Part shown: positions 1 to 11,396 of the stretch, piece after piece
Numbering within the stretch: the stretch's first letter is position 1
How the letters are laid out: each line of letters opens with the position of its first letter
Assembly (NCBI GenBank): GCA_029204225.1
Contig: CM055106.1
Location: 46,673,180-46,737,179 of the forward strand
Direction of reading: 5' to 3'
Source: Diphasiastrum complanatum
Taxonomy: Eukaryota; Streptophyta; Lycopodiopsida; Lycopodiales; Lycopodiaceae
DNA: 64,000 nucleotides
Notes under the pieces: model-generated
Seen by the model: the letters and a program-made list of their open reading frames with translations, nothing else
Databases searched by the model: none
Told to the model about the DNA's origin: nothing
Program-made: the position numbers and the translations under genes

Positions 1-2
1 AG

Positions 3-485
3 GAGGGTGAACCTATTCATCCTCAAGAAAAAGCCAAATACATCAAGAGGTGCAATGTTGCACTACATTGCATAAAAATGAATGTTGCAAATGAACTCTT
101 AAGAGAGGTAGGAGATTGCACTTCGGCTCAAGATGCTTGGGAGACTTTGCAAAAGGTCTATGAATCCAAGAACCAAACTAGAATGTTAGCTTTGAAGAAT
201 CAAATCTATAGAAGCTATCAAAAGAAAGGAGAGAGTGCACATACTTTTGTCCTAAGAGTAAAGGAATTGAACAAAGAGCTAGCCTTCATAGGTGATCCTA
301 TCAAGGATGAAGAGCTTGTTCAACTCATATTGAATGTACTAAGCTTTGAGTTTGACAATTTGGTTCAGGGATATGCAATTATGGGTAAGCTACCCATACT
401 TGAAGAACTCCAAGGCACACTCATGACCGAGGAATCAAGAAGGAGCCAAATGCAAGAGAGGATGATCCATCCAAGGTGGAGATGA
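3..485 (+). pseudogene. gag: copia gag polyprotein, partial (element 1)
   Basis: The frame is open from base 3, so the ATG at 78 is internal and the true start lies outside the window. It shows the UBN2/retrotran_gag pattern of copia capsid: a DAWETLQKVYES segment followed by LKNQIYRSYQKKGES and a conserved FVLRVKELNKEL helix. A frameshift near 475 ends this frame at 485; the next frame carries the Lys-rich linker and one CCHC knuckle (cysteines and histidine between 613 and 655). The capsid part would form the cytoplasmic virus-like particle. Confidence 0.85.
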
Positions 486-780
486 CCAAGCTCTCTTCAC
501 CAAAGGCAAAGGATCAACATTCAAGAAGTCTTCAAAGCTTGAGGATCAAGAAGGACCCTCAAAGGCATCTCCATCAACCACCAAAGTCAAGAAGGACAAA
601 TCAGAGGTGAAGTGCTATTATTGTAACAAGATGGGGCATTATGCCTTGGAATGCTTCAAGAGGAAGCAAGATCAAAGCCAAGCCAACATGAGCAAAGAGG
701 AGGAGGAGGAGAGTTCACATGAGGACTCTCTCATGATGTCCATATTTTCTTCAACAAGTTTCTAAGGAGAAGATCCTTGG
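486..780 (+). pseudogene. gag nucleocapsid part with CCHC zinc knuckle (element 1)
   Basis: A Lys/Ser-rich stretch leads to a single CX2CX4HX4C knuckle (CYYCNKMGHYALEC, 613-655), the RNA-binding motif of copia nucleocapsid. An acidic Glu-rich segment follows. The frame carries a TAA at 763-765 just before the protease, so gag and pol are no longer continuous. This frame is +1 relative to the upstream gag ORF, which implies an indel near 475. Confidence 0.8.
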
Positions 781-1995
781 TGGATTGACTCGGGTGCTAG
801 TTCACACATGACTAGCAAAAGGGAGTTTTTCTCTTCTCTCTTATCTTATGATGGACCTATAAAGTCTACCTATACAGCAAATGATGAAGCTTGTAAGATT
901 GAAGGAGTTGGTAGCATTCCTCTTTGCTTAGGATATTCCAAAAAGATCAACATAGAAGGTGTTTTGTACATTCCTACAATAACAAAGAATCTACTAAGTG
1001 TTGGCCAAATGGTAGACAATGGTTTCAATGTTGACTTTGCTTCAAATGATTTTTTCATCAAGAAGAAGGGTAAGATAGTGGCTAAGGGCACTAGACTTGG
1101 CAAACTTTATAAGTTGGATGCATTTGTGGATACTAATGTTGTCATGTTGGCTGAGAAAAGCAAGATATCTACCTTTACTTTATGGCACAAAAGACTTGGA
1201 CATGTCAACTCAGGTTCCATGGAGGCTATGGTCAAGGAGGAGTATGCTTTAGGCCTACCAAGGTCTATTGGGAAGGAAGACAAGGTATGTGAAGCTTGTG
1301 CCTTATCCAAGGCACATAAGAAGGTGTTTCCTAACTCCATCACAAAGTCATCTCATCCTCTTGAACTCATACACTCGGATGTGCACATTGCTAGCACCAA
1401 ATCTAATGGAGGTTCATCCATGTTTTTAACCTTCATTGATGACTACTCAAGATATTGTTGGGTGTTCTTACTTTCCTTCAAGTCTCAAGTATTTGATACT
1501 TTTGTAAAGTTCAAGTTGTTTGTGGAAAAGCATCATAATCATAGCATCAAGATTCTTAGAAGTGACAATGGTGGAGAATTCATCTCCAATGAGTTCAAGG
1601 CCTTTTGTGAGGAGGAAGGGATCAAAGAGACTTCTTGTCCTTACACTCCTCAACAAAATGGAGTTGCTGAAAGAAGGAATAGAACATTATGTGAATGTTC
1701 TAAGGCTTTAAGATTAGATGCTTGTTTTCTCAGATCCTTTTGGGGTGAGTCTCTTGTATGTGCAAACTACTTGATGAATAGGGTGTCTTGCAAAGCAATT
1801 GAAGGCAAAACTCCTTATGAGATGTTGTATGGAAAGAAACCCAATCTTAATCACTTGAAAGTTTTTGGGTGTATATGTTATGTGCATGTGCCATTGGAAA
1901 CAAGAACCAAGGAGGATCCATCTTCCACAAGAGGGATCATGCTTGGATATATGCAAGCTCAAGCAAGGGCTACAAAGTCTATCTCCCATCCTTGA
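781..1995 (+). pseudogene. pol: copia protease and integrase (element 1)
   Basis: The aspartic protease motif WIDSGASSHM starts at 781. The GAG_pre-integrase segment LWHKRLGHVNSGSM begins near 1184 with a following CX2C pair (CEAC). The integrase core keeps its catalytic residues: Asp in HSDVH, Asp in RSDNGGEF and Glu in the QQNGVAERRNRT block. The frame fails near 1900-1990 and continues in an overlapping frame at 1869. The first ATG, at 808, lies inside the protease and is not a start: the protein was made as part of a polyprotein. Confidence 0.88.
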
Positions 1996-2564
1996 ACAAA
2001 TTTGTTGTTTCAAGGGATGTTATCTTTGATGAGCATCATATGCATATGCTTGAAGAAGGCTCAAGTGCTCCAACAATCATGAAGAAGATGGCCGAGGAGC
2101 AAGATCTTGGTTTTGAGGAGGAGCTCATGGAGGAGCAAGCACCAAACCCACCTATCACACCAAGGAGATCTTCAAGGGCAAAAGTGGAGCCATCAAGGCT
2201 CACATATCAAGGCAAAGGACAGCAAGTTGAGGGTATCTCATCCACTTCTTATGCTTTATCTAGTTTTGAAGAACCATCTAATGTTGAAGATGCATTGAAC
2301 TCCAAAGAATGGTATAAAGCTATGTTGGATGAGTATGATGCCTTGATTGAGAATGAAACTTGGTTGCTTGTTGAGAGACCTCAAAGGAATGTAAGAGGAT
2401 GCAAGTGGGTCTTCAAGCTTAAGTTGAATGCAAACGGGAGTGTTAACAAGCATAAAGCAAGATTAGTTGCAAAAGGTTATGCTCAAGAGAGAGGGATAGA
2501 CTATGAGGAAACTTTTGCACCCATGGCCAAGATGGTCACAAGGATGTCTCTAATGCTTTCTTGA
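1869..2564 (+). pseudogene. pol: copia integrase C-terminus and RT N-terminus (element 1)
   Basis: The frame carries the integrase tail, an acidic linker, and the start of RVT_2: GCKWVFKLKLNANGSVNKHKARLVAKGYAQERGIDYEETFAP in outline (2398-2524). The sequence then jumps from the segment after FAPMAKMVT directly to the segment that reads NAFLNG in another frame. This indicates an internal deletion of about 55-65 bases near 2545, inferred from the usual spacing in copia RT. Confidence 0.85.
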
Positions 2565-2950
2565 ATGGTTTTCTGGAAAAGGATATCTATATGGAGCAGC
2601 CACAAGGGTTCATCAAGCATGGAATGGAGAACAAAGTATGCCATCTCCAAAGAAGCATCTATGACTTGAAGCAAGCCTTGAGATCTTGGAATTCAAGACT
2701 ACATTGCTATCTCATTTCACTTTCTTTTGTTCAAAGTGAATATGATCCCACTCTTTACATTAAGTTTGATGATGTTGGTACTGTACTTTTACTCATTTAT
2801 GTAGATGCCATCATCATTAGTGGAAATAGTGTTGATGGTATTGAAAAAATCAAGATAGATCTATCCTTAGAGTTCAAGATGGTAGATCTAGGGTGTCTTC
2901 ACTTCATCTTAGGCATAGAGGTACTTAGAGGTCTGATTTTATCTCTATAA
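2561..2950 (+). pseudogene. pol: copia reverse transcriptase, middle part (element 1)
   Basis: This is RVT_2 from the LEKDIYMEQPQGF region through the palm. The catalytic box at 2798-2809 reads YVDA where copia RT has YVDD, so one of the metal-binding aspartates is gone. A further frameshift near 2945 separates this part from the connection and RNase H domains. Confidence 0.87.
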
Positions 2951-2976
2951 GTCAAGTAAACTATGCTCAAAGTCTC

Positions 2977-3762
2977 TTGAAGAAGTTTAAGATGGAAGTA
3001 TGCAAAAGTGTTGACACACCAATGGAGCAAGATGTAAAAGTGCCAAATGAAGATGATGAAAGATCCTTCATGGACATCACTTTGTTTAGGCAACGTATAG
3101 GATCCTTAATGTGGATCACTATAACTAGACCAGATCTTAGCTTTAGTGTATGTAGGTTGAGCCAATCCATGCAAAAGCCATTGAATATCCATTGGAAAAA
3201 GGCTAAGAGGATTCTAAGATACATCTCGGGTACATTGGATTTTGGGATTCTATATAGAAGAGATGTGATTAACCTTCATGCATTTAGTGATTCAGATTTT
3301 GTAGGGGACAAGAGGGATAGGAAATCAACAAGTGCCTATTCAACTTTCATAGGAGAAGGTGTGGTTTCATGGCTTTCAAAAAAGCAAGAAACTATATCTC
3401 TATCTTCAACCGAGGCCGAGTACAAAGCTTTGACAACCACTACAAAGGAGGTAATTTGGATCAAGAGATTATTGGTGGAGCTAAAGATCATGGATTTAGA
3501 GGAGGCACCAATCATCTACAATGACAATATATCAGCCCAACACCTTGCATCTAACCCAATCTTCCATGCAAGATCTAAGAACATTGAGATATGTCATCAC
3601 TTTGTGAGAGAAATGGTGCAAGCCAAGGAGATTGCTTTGGAGCATGTTCCAAGCAATGAATGTGTAGCTGATCTACTTACTAAACCACTTCAAAAGACGC
3701 CTTTTATGAAGTTCAGATCATCACTTGGAGTGATTAGTAAAGCAATGATTGAACCAAGCTAG
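2977..3762 (+). pseudogene. pol: copia RT C-terminus and RNase H (element 1)
   Basis: It contains the TRPDLSFSVCRLSQ and LRYISGTLDFGI blocks of copia RT and then RNase H with catalytic Asp in FSDSDFVGD, Glu in SSTEAEYKAL and Asp in YNDNISAQHL, ending at the usual VADLLTKPL block. The normal stop at 3760-3762 sits 14 bases before the LTR, so in this family pol stops before U3, unlike elements 2 and 3. Confidence 0.88.
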
Positions 3763-3765
3763 ATA

Positions 3766-3776
3766 GTGAGGAGGAG
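3766..3776 (+). promoter_or_regulatory. Polypurine tract of element 1
   Basis: The purine run GTGAGGAGGAG lies directly before a TGTT LTR start at 3777. Such a tract primes plus-strand DNA synthesis. Confidence 0.7.
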
Positions 3777-4455
3777 TGTTAAAAATTCACAATTCTAGCT
3801 TGACTAGTTTCGGTCATATGACTTGTAAATAGTTAGATGGTCATGATGTGGCTTGTCACACATGACAAATAGCATATTCCATTTATAAGGATGTTCTCAA
3901 GTAGACCTAAGTGTTAGAACCTTTGGAATGAGTCCAAATTATGCTTAGATACAAGAGAGAAAAAATAGGAGCTATTTTTGGTAATTTTTGCATTGTTGAG
4001 GGATCTCCAAGATTCCAACCCTAACTTGGTAGGGATGAAAGATTCACCAAAATTAGCATTAGGGATAGGTTTAGGGCTACTCATACCTGCCCAAAACCGT
4101 GATGGATCATGTATATATAGGTGATGATATCTCACCAAAATCAATCAAGCAATTTCATGATTTTTCTCTCATAATGGTGCAATTGCTCTCTATGTTCATA
4201 ATTGTTTGAGTACTTGTGATTACTAATGATTATAGGATTGAATGTAGGTCTGGTGTACAGTACTCAGACTTTGGGAGGCCGTACTTTCACACGTGTGAAG
4301 CCTTCTTCAAGGATTTGGGCCATTTAGTGAGGTTCAAGCATAGATTTTTTATGGATTTTGATGGTTCAACTTGTGCTAATCTTATGAAATCATAATCTAT
4401 TGTTTCTCTCATCATTTCAAGTGTTTCAGGATCCTTATTTGCTGTAATTTTTACA
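3777..4455 (+). repeat. 3' LTR of copia element 1
   Basis: The sequence starts TGTTAAAAATT after the polypurine tract and includes TTATAAGG at 3883-3890 as a possible TATA box. The right end is placed at AATTTTTACA (4446-4455), which mirrors the start and lies just before the frame of element 2. No 5' copy is in the window, so the end is a best guess. Confidence 0.5.
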
Positions 4456-4457
4456 TA

Positions 4458-5865
4458 GCAGATGTAGGGATGCGTGTCACATTTTCTAACGAAGCATGCA
4501 GCGTGATTGACGCCAACACCAGCACTCTCATAGCTCAAGGCAGAAGGAAAGGCAACCTATATCATCTGAAGGTGCGCCTACATGAAGATCAGATGCATCA
4601 GACCCATGACGACTCGCCAGACGCTCTGTGGCACAGAAGACTCTACCACATGAACTCAATGGCACTTTACCAGACAAGTCATCATGGAGCGATAACAGGG
4701 GTCAGCATCTCGAATGCAACCAGTTCGACCACCTGTGATGCATGTTTGAAAGGCAAGATGTCACGCACTCCATTCGTCAAAGACTCCTACAGAATGACCA
4801 AGATTCTGGAGCTAGTACATTTTGACATCTGTGGACCATTCAATGTGATCTCAGTAGGAGGTTCGAAATATTATATAACCTTCATTGATGATTATAGCAA
4901 GTTTGCCAAAGTGTATTTTATTCAGAATAAATCTGAAGCACTCGATAAATTTACAGAATACGTGAATTGGGCTGAGAGATGTACATGAAGCAAGGTGAAG
5001 CAGATCAAAACAGATCGAGGTGGGGAATATATCTCGAATCGCTTCACTGACTTCTGTAATGATCGTGGCATTCACAGAAGAACTGCAGCCTACACACCGC
5101 AGCACAATGGTGTTGCTGAACAAAAGAACAGGACCCTGATGGAAGCAGCCCTTGAAAGCTCCAAGGGCACTATGGGCTGAAGCAGTAGCTACAATCGCAT
5201 ACATCCAGAACAGGACAAGCAAATCTGGTATTCCTCACACGACACCACATGAGCTATGGGGTAGAAAGCCCAACCTGTCTCACGTCATAATCTTTGGCTA
5301 TGTAGCATATGCACATATTCCTGATAAGCTTCAAAAGAAGCTTGATGAGAAAGCCGAGCAAGGATTTCTGGTAGGTTATGACAACAATTCGTCATACTAC
5401 AAAATCTACATGCCAGACACGAACATTGTGAAAATAGTGAGAGATGTCAAATTCGACGAGAGCAGGACTCTGGCCAACGAAGATCCTGTCAGCTACGAGA
5501 TTCTGAAGAGACAGTACTATGACCTACCGCCAGTGACAAAGAGAGCAGCAGACAAACACGAAAACGAAGATTTTCGAGTTGTCTCCCATTTGAGCGACGA
5601 ATCTGACAAAGAAAAATTCGAGAGGCAACCTGCCACCACAGTTCCTGTAAATCAAAATGGTTCCGGACAGAGCAGAGCAGACAAGGGAAAATACATAGCT
5701 GTTTCAGGAGGATCTTCCAGAAGGTCCACAAGACCACGAAGAGCACCAGTAAGATATGTGCCAGGCAGCTCAGCTTCCACATCAGAAGAATTCTGCAGGT
5801 TCAGTGGCGAACCACAGACTTTAAAGGAGACGATTGAAGGTCCAGAAAAGGACAGATGGATTTAA
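4458..5865 (+). pseudogene. pol: copia integrase (element 2), frameshifted
   Basis: Three overlapping frames (to 4988, 4995-5180, 5152-5865) together make an integrase. They hold the LWHRRLYHMNS zinc-associated block, a CX2C pair, HFDICGPF with the first catalytic Asp, TDRGGEY with the second and NGVAEQKNRT with the Glu. Breaks lie near 4985 and 5165. The last frame ends with an acidic and Ser/Arg-rich tail (RRSTRPRRAPVRYVPG) marking the integrase-RT boundary; the same tail is fused to gag in element 3. Confidence 0.86.
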
Positions 5866-6548
5866 GCCATGAACGAAGAGATGGAGTCCATGAGGAAGAA
5901 CCATGTACGGACGTTGGAGCCATTACCACATAAGCGCAAGATTGTCAAATGCAAATGGGTCTTCAAGCTCAAATATGGACCAGATGAGAATGTGACGAAT
6001 TACAAGGCAAGACTAGTACCGAAGGGTATACGATATTGACTATTCTGAAACCTTCTCTCCCGTCGTCAAACATTCGTCTCTACGTCTGTTATTTCCATAT
6101 GCAGCAGCTTATGACCTCAGGATCCACATTGTGGACGAGAAGACAACCAACCTTCCTGCATGGCGAATTAGACGAAGAGGTCTACAAGGATCAACCTCCA
6201 AGATTCATCTCGAATTCACTTCCTGACTATGTATGTAGAATGCATAGAAGCATCTACGGTCTGAAGTAGTCAGCCCGACAATGGTACAAGAAGAAAGATC
6301 AAGCCCTGAAATCATTAGGATTCAAGCCTCTGTTGGTTGACTCCAATGTGTATGTTAGAATTACAGATGGGCAGATCATCATTGTGGCTGTATATGTGGA
6401 TGACACTCTGATGCTTTGCAGGAGTGAGCAGCTAATTGCTGAGGTGAATACTAACATCTCGAAACATTTCGAGATAGTGGATCTGGGAGAAGCTAGGTGT
6501 TACCTAGGCTTGCAAATTGAAAGGGACTATGAGGGAGGTAAGTTATAA
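5866..6548 (+). pseudogene. pol: copia reverse transcriptase (element 2)
   Basis: The RVT_2 signature KCKWVFKLKYGPDENVT starts near 5949, followed by a frameshift near 6030, then HGELDEEVYKDQPP and a TAG at about 6268. The catalytic box YVDD is intact at 6393-6404. A TAA at 6546-6548 interrupts the next block. The copy cannot make a full enzyme, but the active-site box survives, unlike in elements 1 and 3. Confidence 0.85.
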
Positions 6549-7366
6549 CTTCACTAGTCCAGATACACCCAGAAGATCCTAGAGGACTTTGAGATGCTGA
6601 ACTGCAAAGGAGCGAACACTCCAATGCTTGCATGGATGGTGCTAACGAATGATGATTGTCCAAGGACTGAGGAAGAGAGAGAACATATGCAGCTCACACC
6701 TTACAGGAAGCAGGTAGGATCACTGATGTACCTTGCAGACAACACACGTCCTGATATTGCCTATGCAGTATTCAGGATGAGCCAATTCTACACGAATCCA
6801 AGCTCGACACATTAGAAGATTGCGAAACGAATTTTGCAATATCTTCAATCAACGAGGGATTATGGCTTGTGTTATTGTTGTGGTGCAGGTTTCAGGATAC
6901 TTTCCTACAGCAATGCTAGCTGGGCATCTCTCAAGGATGATTGTAAAAGCATCTCAAAAGGATGCACCATCGCATCAGGAGCAGCAGTTCTCTGGGTCAG
7001 CAAGAAGCAGACCGTTGTAGCCCAGTCATCTTGCGAAGCAGAGTATGTAGCAGCAGTGAAGATGGCCAACGAAATAATCTGGCTAAGACAGTTTCTGGAC
7101 GAATTGGACGAAACAAGAAACGAGCCTCTAGTCTTGCACACCTCTGCAATACACCTGACGAAAGATCTCGTGTTCCATTCCAGAACGAAGCACATTGCGA
7201 TCAAGTATCACTTGATCAGGGATCTAATTGAAAAGAAGATGATGCAGACCACCTTCATAGGAACGAAAGGTTGCTGACATCTTCACTAAAGCTCTGGACA
7301 AAGGACTCTTTGAGAGGCAAAGGAGCAGTCTCAGGATTGTAAAGCTATCATGCTTTGAGAGAGAGT
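6549..7366 (+). pseudogene. pol: copia RT C-terminus and RNase H (element 2)
   Basis: Frames 6594-6815 and 6834-7277 carry the LMYLADNTRPDIAYAVFRMSQF block and RNase H (SNASWASLKDD, SSCEAEYVAAVK, HLTKD). The second position of SNASW is Asn where a catalytic Asp is expected, and the ADNTS-type aspartate segment is shortened (LHTSAIHL). A frameshift after FIGTKG separates the last RNase H block from the tail that runs into the LTR. Confidence 0.84.
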
Positions 7367-7644
7367 TGAAGAAACAAAATGTTTCTGATTACAAAGCCTT
7401 GCTAGCTTTCAGCCCTTCACCTGACGAAGATGTTCACGAACTCGAACATCTGGAGACACAAAACACGAAGAGTTTCACAAACACGAAAGTCAACGAAGAT
7501 GAAGATGAACAGTTCGCGAACTCGAAAGATCCACGAACGAGATTCCTTCGCGGTCCAGTACAAAAGAAGGCAGACAAGGTAAATGAGTACTACCAAGGAG
7601 TACCACCAAAGATCACGCAAGTACCCAGAAGTACAGTAATATGA
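7366..7644 (+). pseudogene. Acidic pol C-terminal extension lying inside the LTR (element 2)
   Basis: Downstream of the normal copia pol end, an open frame of about 92 codons continues from the RNase H tail across the LTR start at 7367. It begins KKQNVSDYKALLAF, is rich in Glu/Asp, carries NTKVNEDEDEQFAN, and stops at 7642-7644. The same tail is open in both LTRs of element 3. I recognise no domain. The family normally stops pol before the LTR, so this is a coding U3. Confidence 0.7.
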
Positions 7645-8319
7645 TCTGATGACATGACGTCAGCAGATACTCCCTAGGTCGTGGCTAATCTGCCACTCTT
7701 GTAATTCTCTGGTTAGTTGTAGATTCTTAATCACTCTGATCTTAGATTTACACAGAGAGACCGTACGTACTGGATTATACTTGACATATAGATCAAAACA
7801 GAATACATAGAATGTAACAGAGTGAAGAGTCTGATGCTAGTAAGCAATCAAGACGATATACAGAATATATGTCTGCCTGTGCGCGAAGACAATTCTGTCT
7901 AGGATCAGAAGATCCAAATGTCCGCTAGTGAAGCGAGACTACTACTCGTGAGAGAACTGTGTTTCTTTCACGCCAACGCACTGCGTGGATTAGCATGCAG
8001 TGCTTGAAGAAATTCAGAGAAAATTAATGTAGATTATTTTCTTGTTGTGTCTGATCTTGAATGTGGAATGCTTATGCTGATATTTCATATGTCTAAGTTT
8101 TCTTGTTCATTTGAATTCAACAATGTGGTTGAAACTAAGTCGAATGCTATATTAATTTTATGAACGTAGATCAGCAGTGACTGACTACACTATGGAGGAT
8201 TGTAGGAGCGATTCAATTGGCAGTGTCCAACAGTCGCATCTGAACTCCATCTGAGCTGAAGAGAGTCGTGATTGATTCGCCTTCGTGAAAGTTTCGCGAA
8301 TTCGACGAATTTCTCATCA
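7367..8319 (+). repeat. 3' LTR of copia element 2
   Basis: It begins TGAAGAAAC and ends TTCTCATCA, the same termini as the element 3 LTRs read on the other strand. Alignment by eye with 56338-57369 is continuous over the whole length. The unit is about 950 bp here against about 1030 bp in element 3, the difference being small indels. Confidence 0.82.
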
Positions 8320-8712
8320 GTCAATCACCTTTTCTTATCATCATGTCTAAGTGAAAAACATTCACACTATATGCACTTAATGAAATTTCTCTTGCCCGAC
8401 CTTCATGAATTCGACCCTTGAATTTCACAATGGCTTACTTCACCCCTTTTAAAATATATAGATCCCAAGCTCTAAAAAATGCCTTATGATCATGGGGATG
8501 ATATGTAAAAGGAACTAAGTGCATAATACACATATGATACAATACTTCTAATTCGACAAATCAGAAGTTTCTGATGATAATACAAACTCCAATAGAGGTT
8601 TATAGTCGGGTGTATACTATCTTCATAAGCGACTTCCATTGACCAAACTTCCATATGGAGATTCGCTTATGTATTCCAATTTGAATGCTCCATTAAGTTG
8701 TACCACGGCTAC
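8320..8712. other. No gene recognised
   Basis: AT-rich sequence between the LTR of element 2 and the gypsy integrase scrap. It may be the 3' flank of that gypsy fragment read on the minus strand, but I see no domain or repeat that proves it. Confidence 0.5.
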
Positions 8713-9180
8713 TCAGTGAGGGCCTTCTCCGCTAAATTTTAATTTGTCCTTATGAGCCTTAGCATTATATAACAAGCAAATTTTTCTTTCTGCCATATTT
8801 TTCTTTGGCAAGTGGCGATCACACCATGCCTTTTTCCTGTTTTTCTTGGCTAACATAGCTTGTATAGCCAAGAATCTCGTTTCATGGAGTTTTATGAGAT
8901 TATTAGGTCTTTTTTCACACTGATTGATCTTCATCTAGCCTATGCTCCACAACTAATCTAAGATTGGGTAAAACAAACTCGATTGGCATGGTTTCTTCTT
9001 GACCATACACTAGCTGGAAGAGATTTTGTTCTATACTGACTTTATCGATGGTTCAGAAAGCCCATAGTGTTGCATGAAGTTTGCGTTCCCAATCTGCCGT
9101 TGGTTGGCCTCAACTATCTTTTAATGATCATGCATTAAATTTTGTTAGATGATTCGACTTGGCCATTGCAGACCTATGAA
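8713..9180 (-). pseudogene. Ty3/gypsy integrase C-terminal remnant
   Basis: Read on the minus strand, frames jump several times but give in order a GQ-ESSNKI-like block, the NLFQLVYGQEE motif, and the LHETRFLAIQAMLAKKNRKKAW block, ending with KLKFSGEGP. These follow the catalytic Glu in gypsy integrases, and the order and wording match elements 6, 8 and G downstream in this window. Everything 5' of this (RT, RNase H, catalytic core) is absent. Confidence 0.75.
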
Positions 9181-9520
9181 TGTGGATGTAAATATTGTAC
9201 ATTATTATGATGATGCTAAATCATACTCTTGCAACTGTTTTTTGCATGAGTCAACCAAGTGATCGAGCCATATAATATAGGCACAAGGTGATATGAAAGA
9301 TCACAAACAGCTATGCAAAGCATGATGAACGACAATAAAAACAAGCAAGTCTTGCAATTTTGATGGATTACAAAATAACACACATTTTTGAATTCAAACT
9401 TCAAGAAAGTCATTAAGGACACCTTACGCTTACAACAACTCACGTAATTTAACTTGAATTCTCTGAAACACACTCACAGGTCTCTCACCTTCAAGAGATT
9501 AAGCTTCCTCCTAGAGCAAC

Positions 9521-9523
<3 letters not shown>
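9181..9523. other. No gene recognised
   Basis: AT-rich DNA with short chance ORFs on the minus strand and no domain that I recognise. Confidence 0.5.

Positions 9524-9563
<40 letters not shown>
9524..9563 (+). repeat. (CA)20 microsatellite
   Basis: Uninterrupted CA dinucleotide run of 40 bases upstream of the SKIP31-like gene. On the minus strand it creates a spurious Val-Cys run in a chance ORF. Confidence 0.98.
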
Positions 9564-9564
<1 letters not shown>

Positions 9565-9949
9565 ATGGGGGTGAATTTGTTTGGGAGATGAGCATGCAAC
9601 AAACCATCAATGATTCCTGTTTCTCCTCGAAGCACCCGGGCTATCGCAAGCTTTCTGATTAGACTAATGCTGCGTTCTAGATAATAAGACATAGGCCGAG
9701 TGCTTCTTTCTCCATCTCGAGGCTCTAGTCGAGCAGGAGGAAGCACTGGCGATGGCGGCATCATCATCATCGGCACAAAGTCTTCTGTCAGAATGCTAGT
9801 TATGTGCTGGTGATGCTCTCGTCTCTTCGGTGGAGCAGGAAGAGGACAAGGAGGATGATATGCTCGCACAATTTTTAGAAGCGGAAGTTCTTAGCCAGGA
9901 CGAGGCGCTATCTGCCTCCGCTTTGCCGAACGAAGGATCAGATGACGAG

Positions 9950-10834
9950 GTATCTTCTTCAATGCTCCATTTGAAACCTATATATCGTTATGCTTGGTTT
10001 CCTGGGGGAACTGTAGCTTTTGAAGGACCGGGAGGAGTAGCGGCAGACGTTTTAGTGATAATTGAGTCACCGTTGTGGACGCTGTACCTTTTTGCACCAA
10101 TGGAGTTAGGTTTTTTTGTGTAATGGAGTTTATTGGATAGCATACTTACTTTCTTAAGAATTTTTGTTTACACTGCTTCTTTGGTCAGGTATTTTCCTTA
10201 GACATGCCATTAACTTGTCTTTTCTTGACACAGTAGATGTGGTGGTTTTGTTGCGCACTGCCTATTATCATAGGAAGCTGCTTTTCTGTAGGTTTTTACA
10301 TTTTTGGATTGTGTCGAAAATATTTGCTACTCCCAACTTGTTGCTCTACCAAAAGCTTTTGAGGAATCAAAATTCCTCAGCTTAATAAGATGTATGATAC
10401 TCCATTTCTCATTCAAATCATGCATTCTGAAAGTAAATTCATCCAAGTATTCTTAATAAGTTGAAGTTTTTCAAAGCCAAAAGTTGACTCATTTGAAAAT
10501 GGGAAAGCCAAAGGAAATGGCATTTATCCAAGATTTCAATTGCATGTAATGAAGAGCTTATTTTCTTGTGATGAAGCTTGGTGCTAATCGATGTGTTAAG
10601 ATGATTCAATGTATGTAAGTTACTTGGTATTTTTCTATCAAAAAATGTAAAAAACACATATTTATTACTAGCTATAAAAAGTTAAAGCATCATGTGATTG
10701 TGAATTCATATTTATCATCCAATTCAACATTTTGGCATGTTGTGATAAGCATCATATCTTCTCTTCATTATTTGATGTCTTAGTTGTTTATATTCTATCG
10801 TATCAATTCAATGTGTGAATCTCTCACGATTTAG
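9950..10834 (+). other. Putative first intron of the SKIP31-like gene
   Basis: A GT follows the block 1 reading frame at 9950. The next coding block opens near 10835-10852 after a TTAG or a CGAAG. The exact acceptor is uncertain because only one choice keeps the F-box in frame. Chance ORFs here have no domain. Confidence 0.45.
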
Positions 10835-11396
10835 GAAGTGGAGAAGCGAAGCAAAGACGCCTAGAAACTGAGTGCAATAGTTATGCCATCGCTCAATTTA
10901 GCTTGAATAATGGAGTTTTTGGCAAGATACCCAGGGAGCTTTTTCAAAGTATTTTCAAGTTTTTGTCATCAGAGGTTTGTAGTAGTTTTCAGTTCAAATT
11001 CTACATACATAAAAGTTTACAACTTGATGGCCTAAATTTTTATGATGTTGAATACTAGAAATTATTTCTCGTAAAAGTTGACATAGCTTTTGTTGATTTT
11101 TGCCCATGCCAACCTTATGAATGATTTTAGAGCTCAATCCAATAAATATTCTAGGAAATGGTATAACTTTGTTGTTGATTACGGGGGGCGCACTATATGA
11201 AACCAACCATTCTTGTTTGTGAGATATTTTAGAGGAAGATTGGATGTAGTGATTATACCATTAAGATAGATTGAAGCATCTTGCATACTCTCAATTATTT
11301 GAACGTATTCGTCTTTGCGAAGATAAATCTATGTACAAGTTGCAATAGATTTATAAGTAGCATGTTGAACTTCTCTTGGATTGCTTTATCCACCCT

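Larger units (their letters stand above)
1..4455 (+). mobile_element. Ty1/copia retrotransposon (element 1), 5' end outside window
   Basis: Domains run gag, CCHC knuckle, protease, integrase, reverse transcriptase, RNase H, then a polypurine tract and 3' LTR. The integrase-before-RT order defines Ty1/copia. The 5' LTR and first gag codons lie left of base 1. The copy is dead: gag and protease are separated by a frameshift and a TAA at 763-765, integrase is frameshifted near 1900, RT has a deletion near 2545 and a mutated catalytic box. The right end is placed where the unrelated frame of element 2 begins, so it is approximate. Confidence 0.9.
4456..8319 (+). mobile_element. Ty1/copia retrotransposon (element 2), 5'-truncated
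   Basis: The element starts abruptly inside the protease-integrase linker at the end of element 1's LTR; gag, most of protease and the 5' LTR are missing. Integrase, RT and RNase H follow with several stops and frameshifts, then an LTR at 7367-8319. The LTR and pol closely resemble the minus-strand element 3 at 52446-57369, which has both LTRs and defines the ends. No target-site duplication can be scored because the left end is lost. Confidence 0.88.

Noticed and set aside
9474-9869. 131-codon minus-strand ORF with Val-Cys run
   Set aside because: It is antisense to the SKIP31-like first block and the run is the CA microsatellite.
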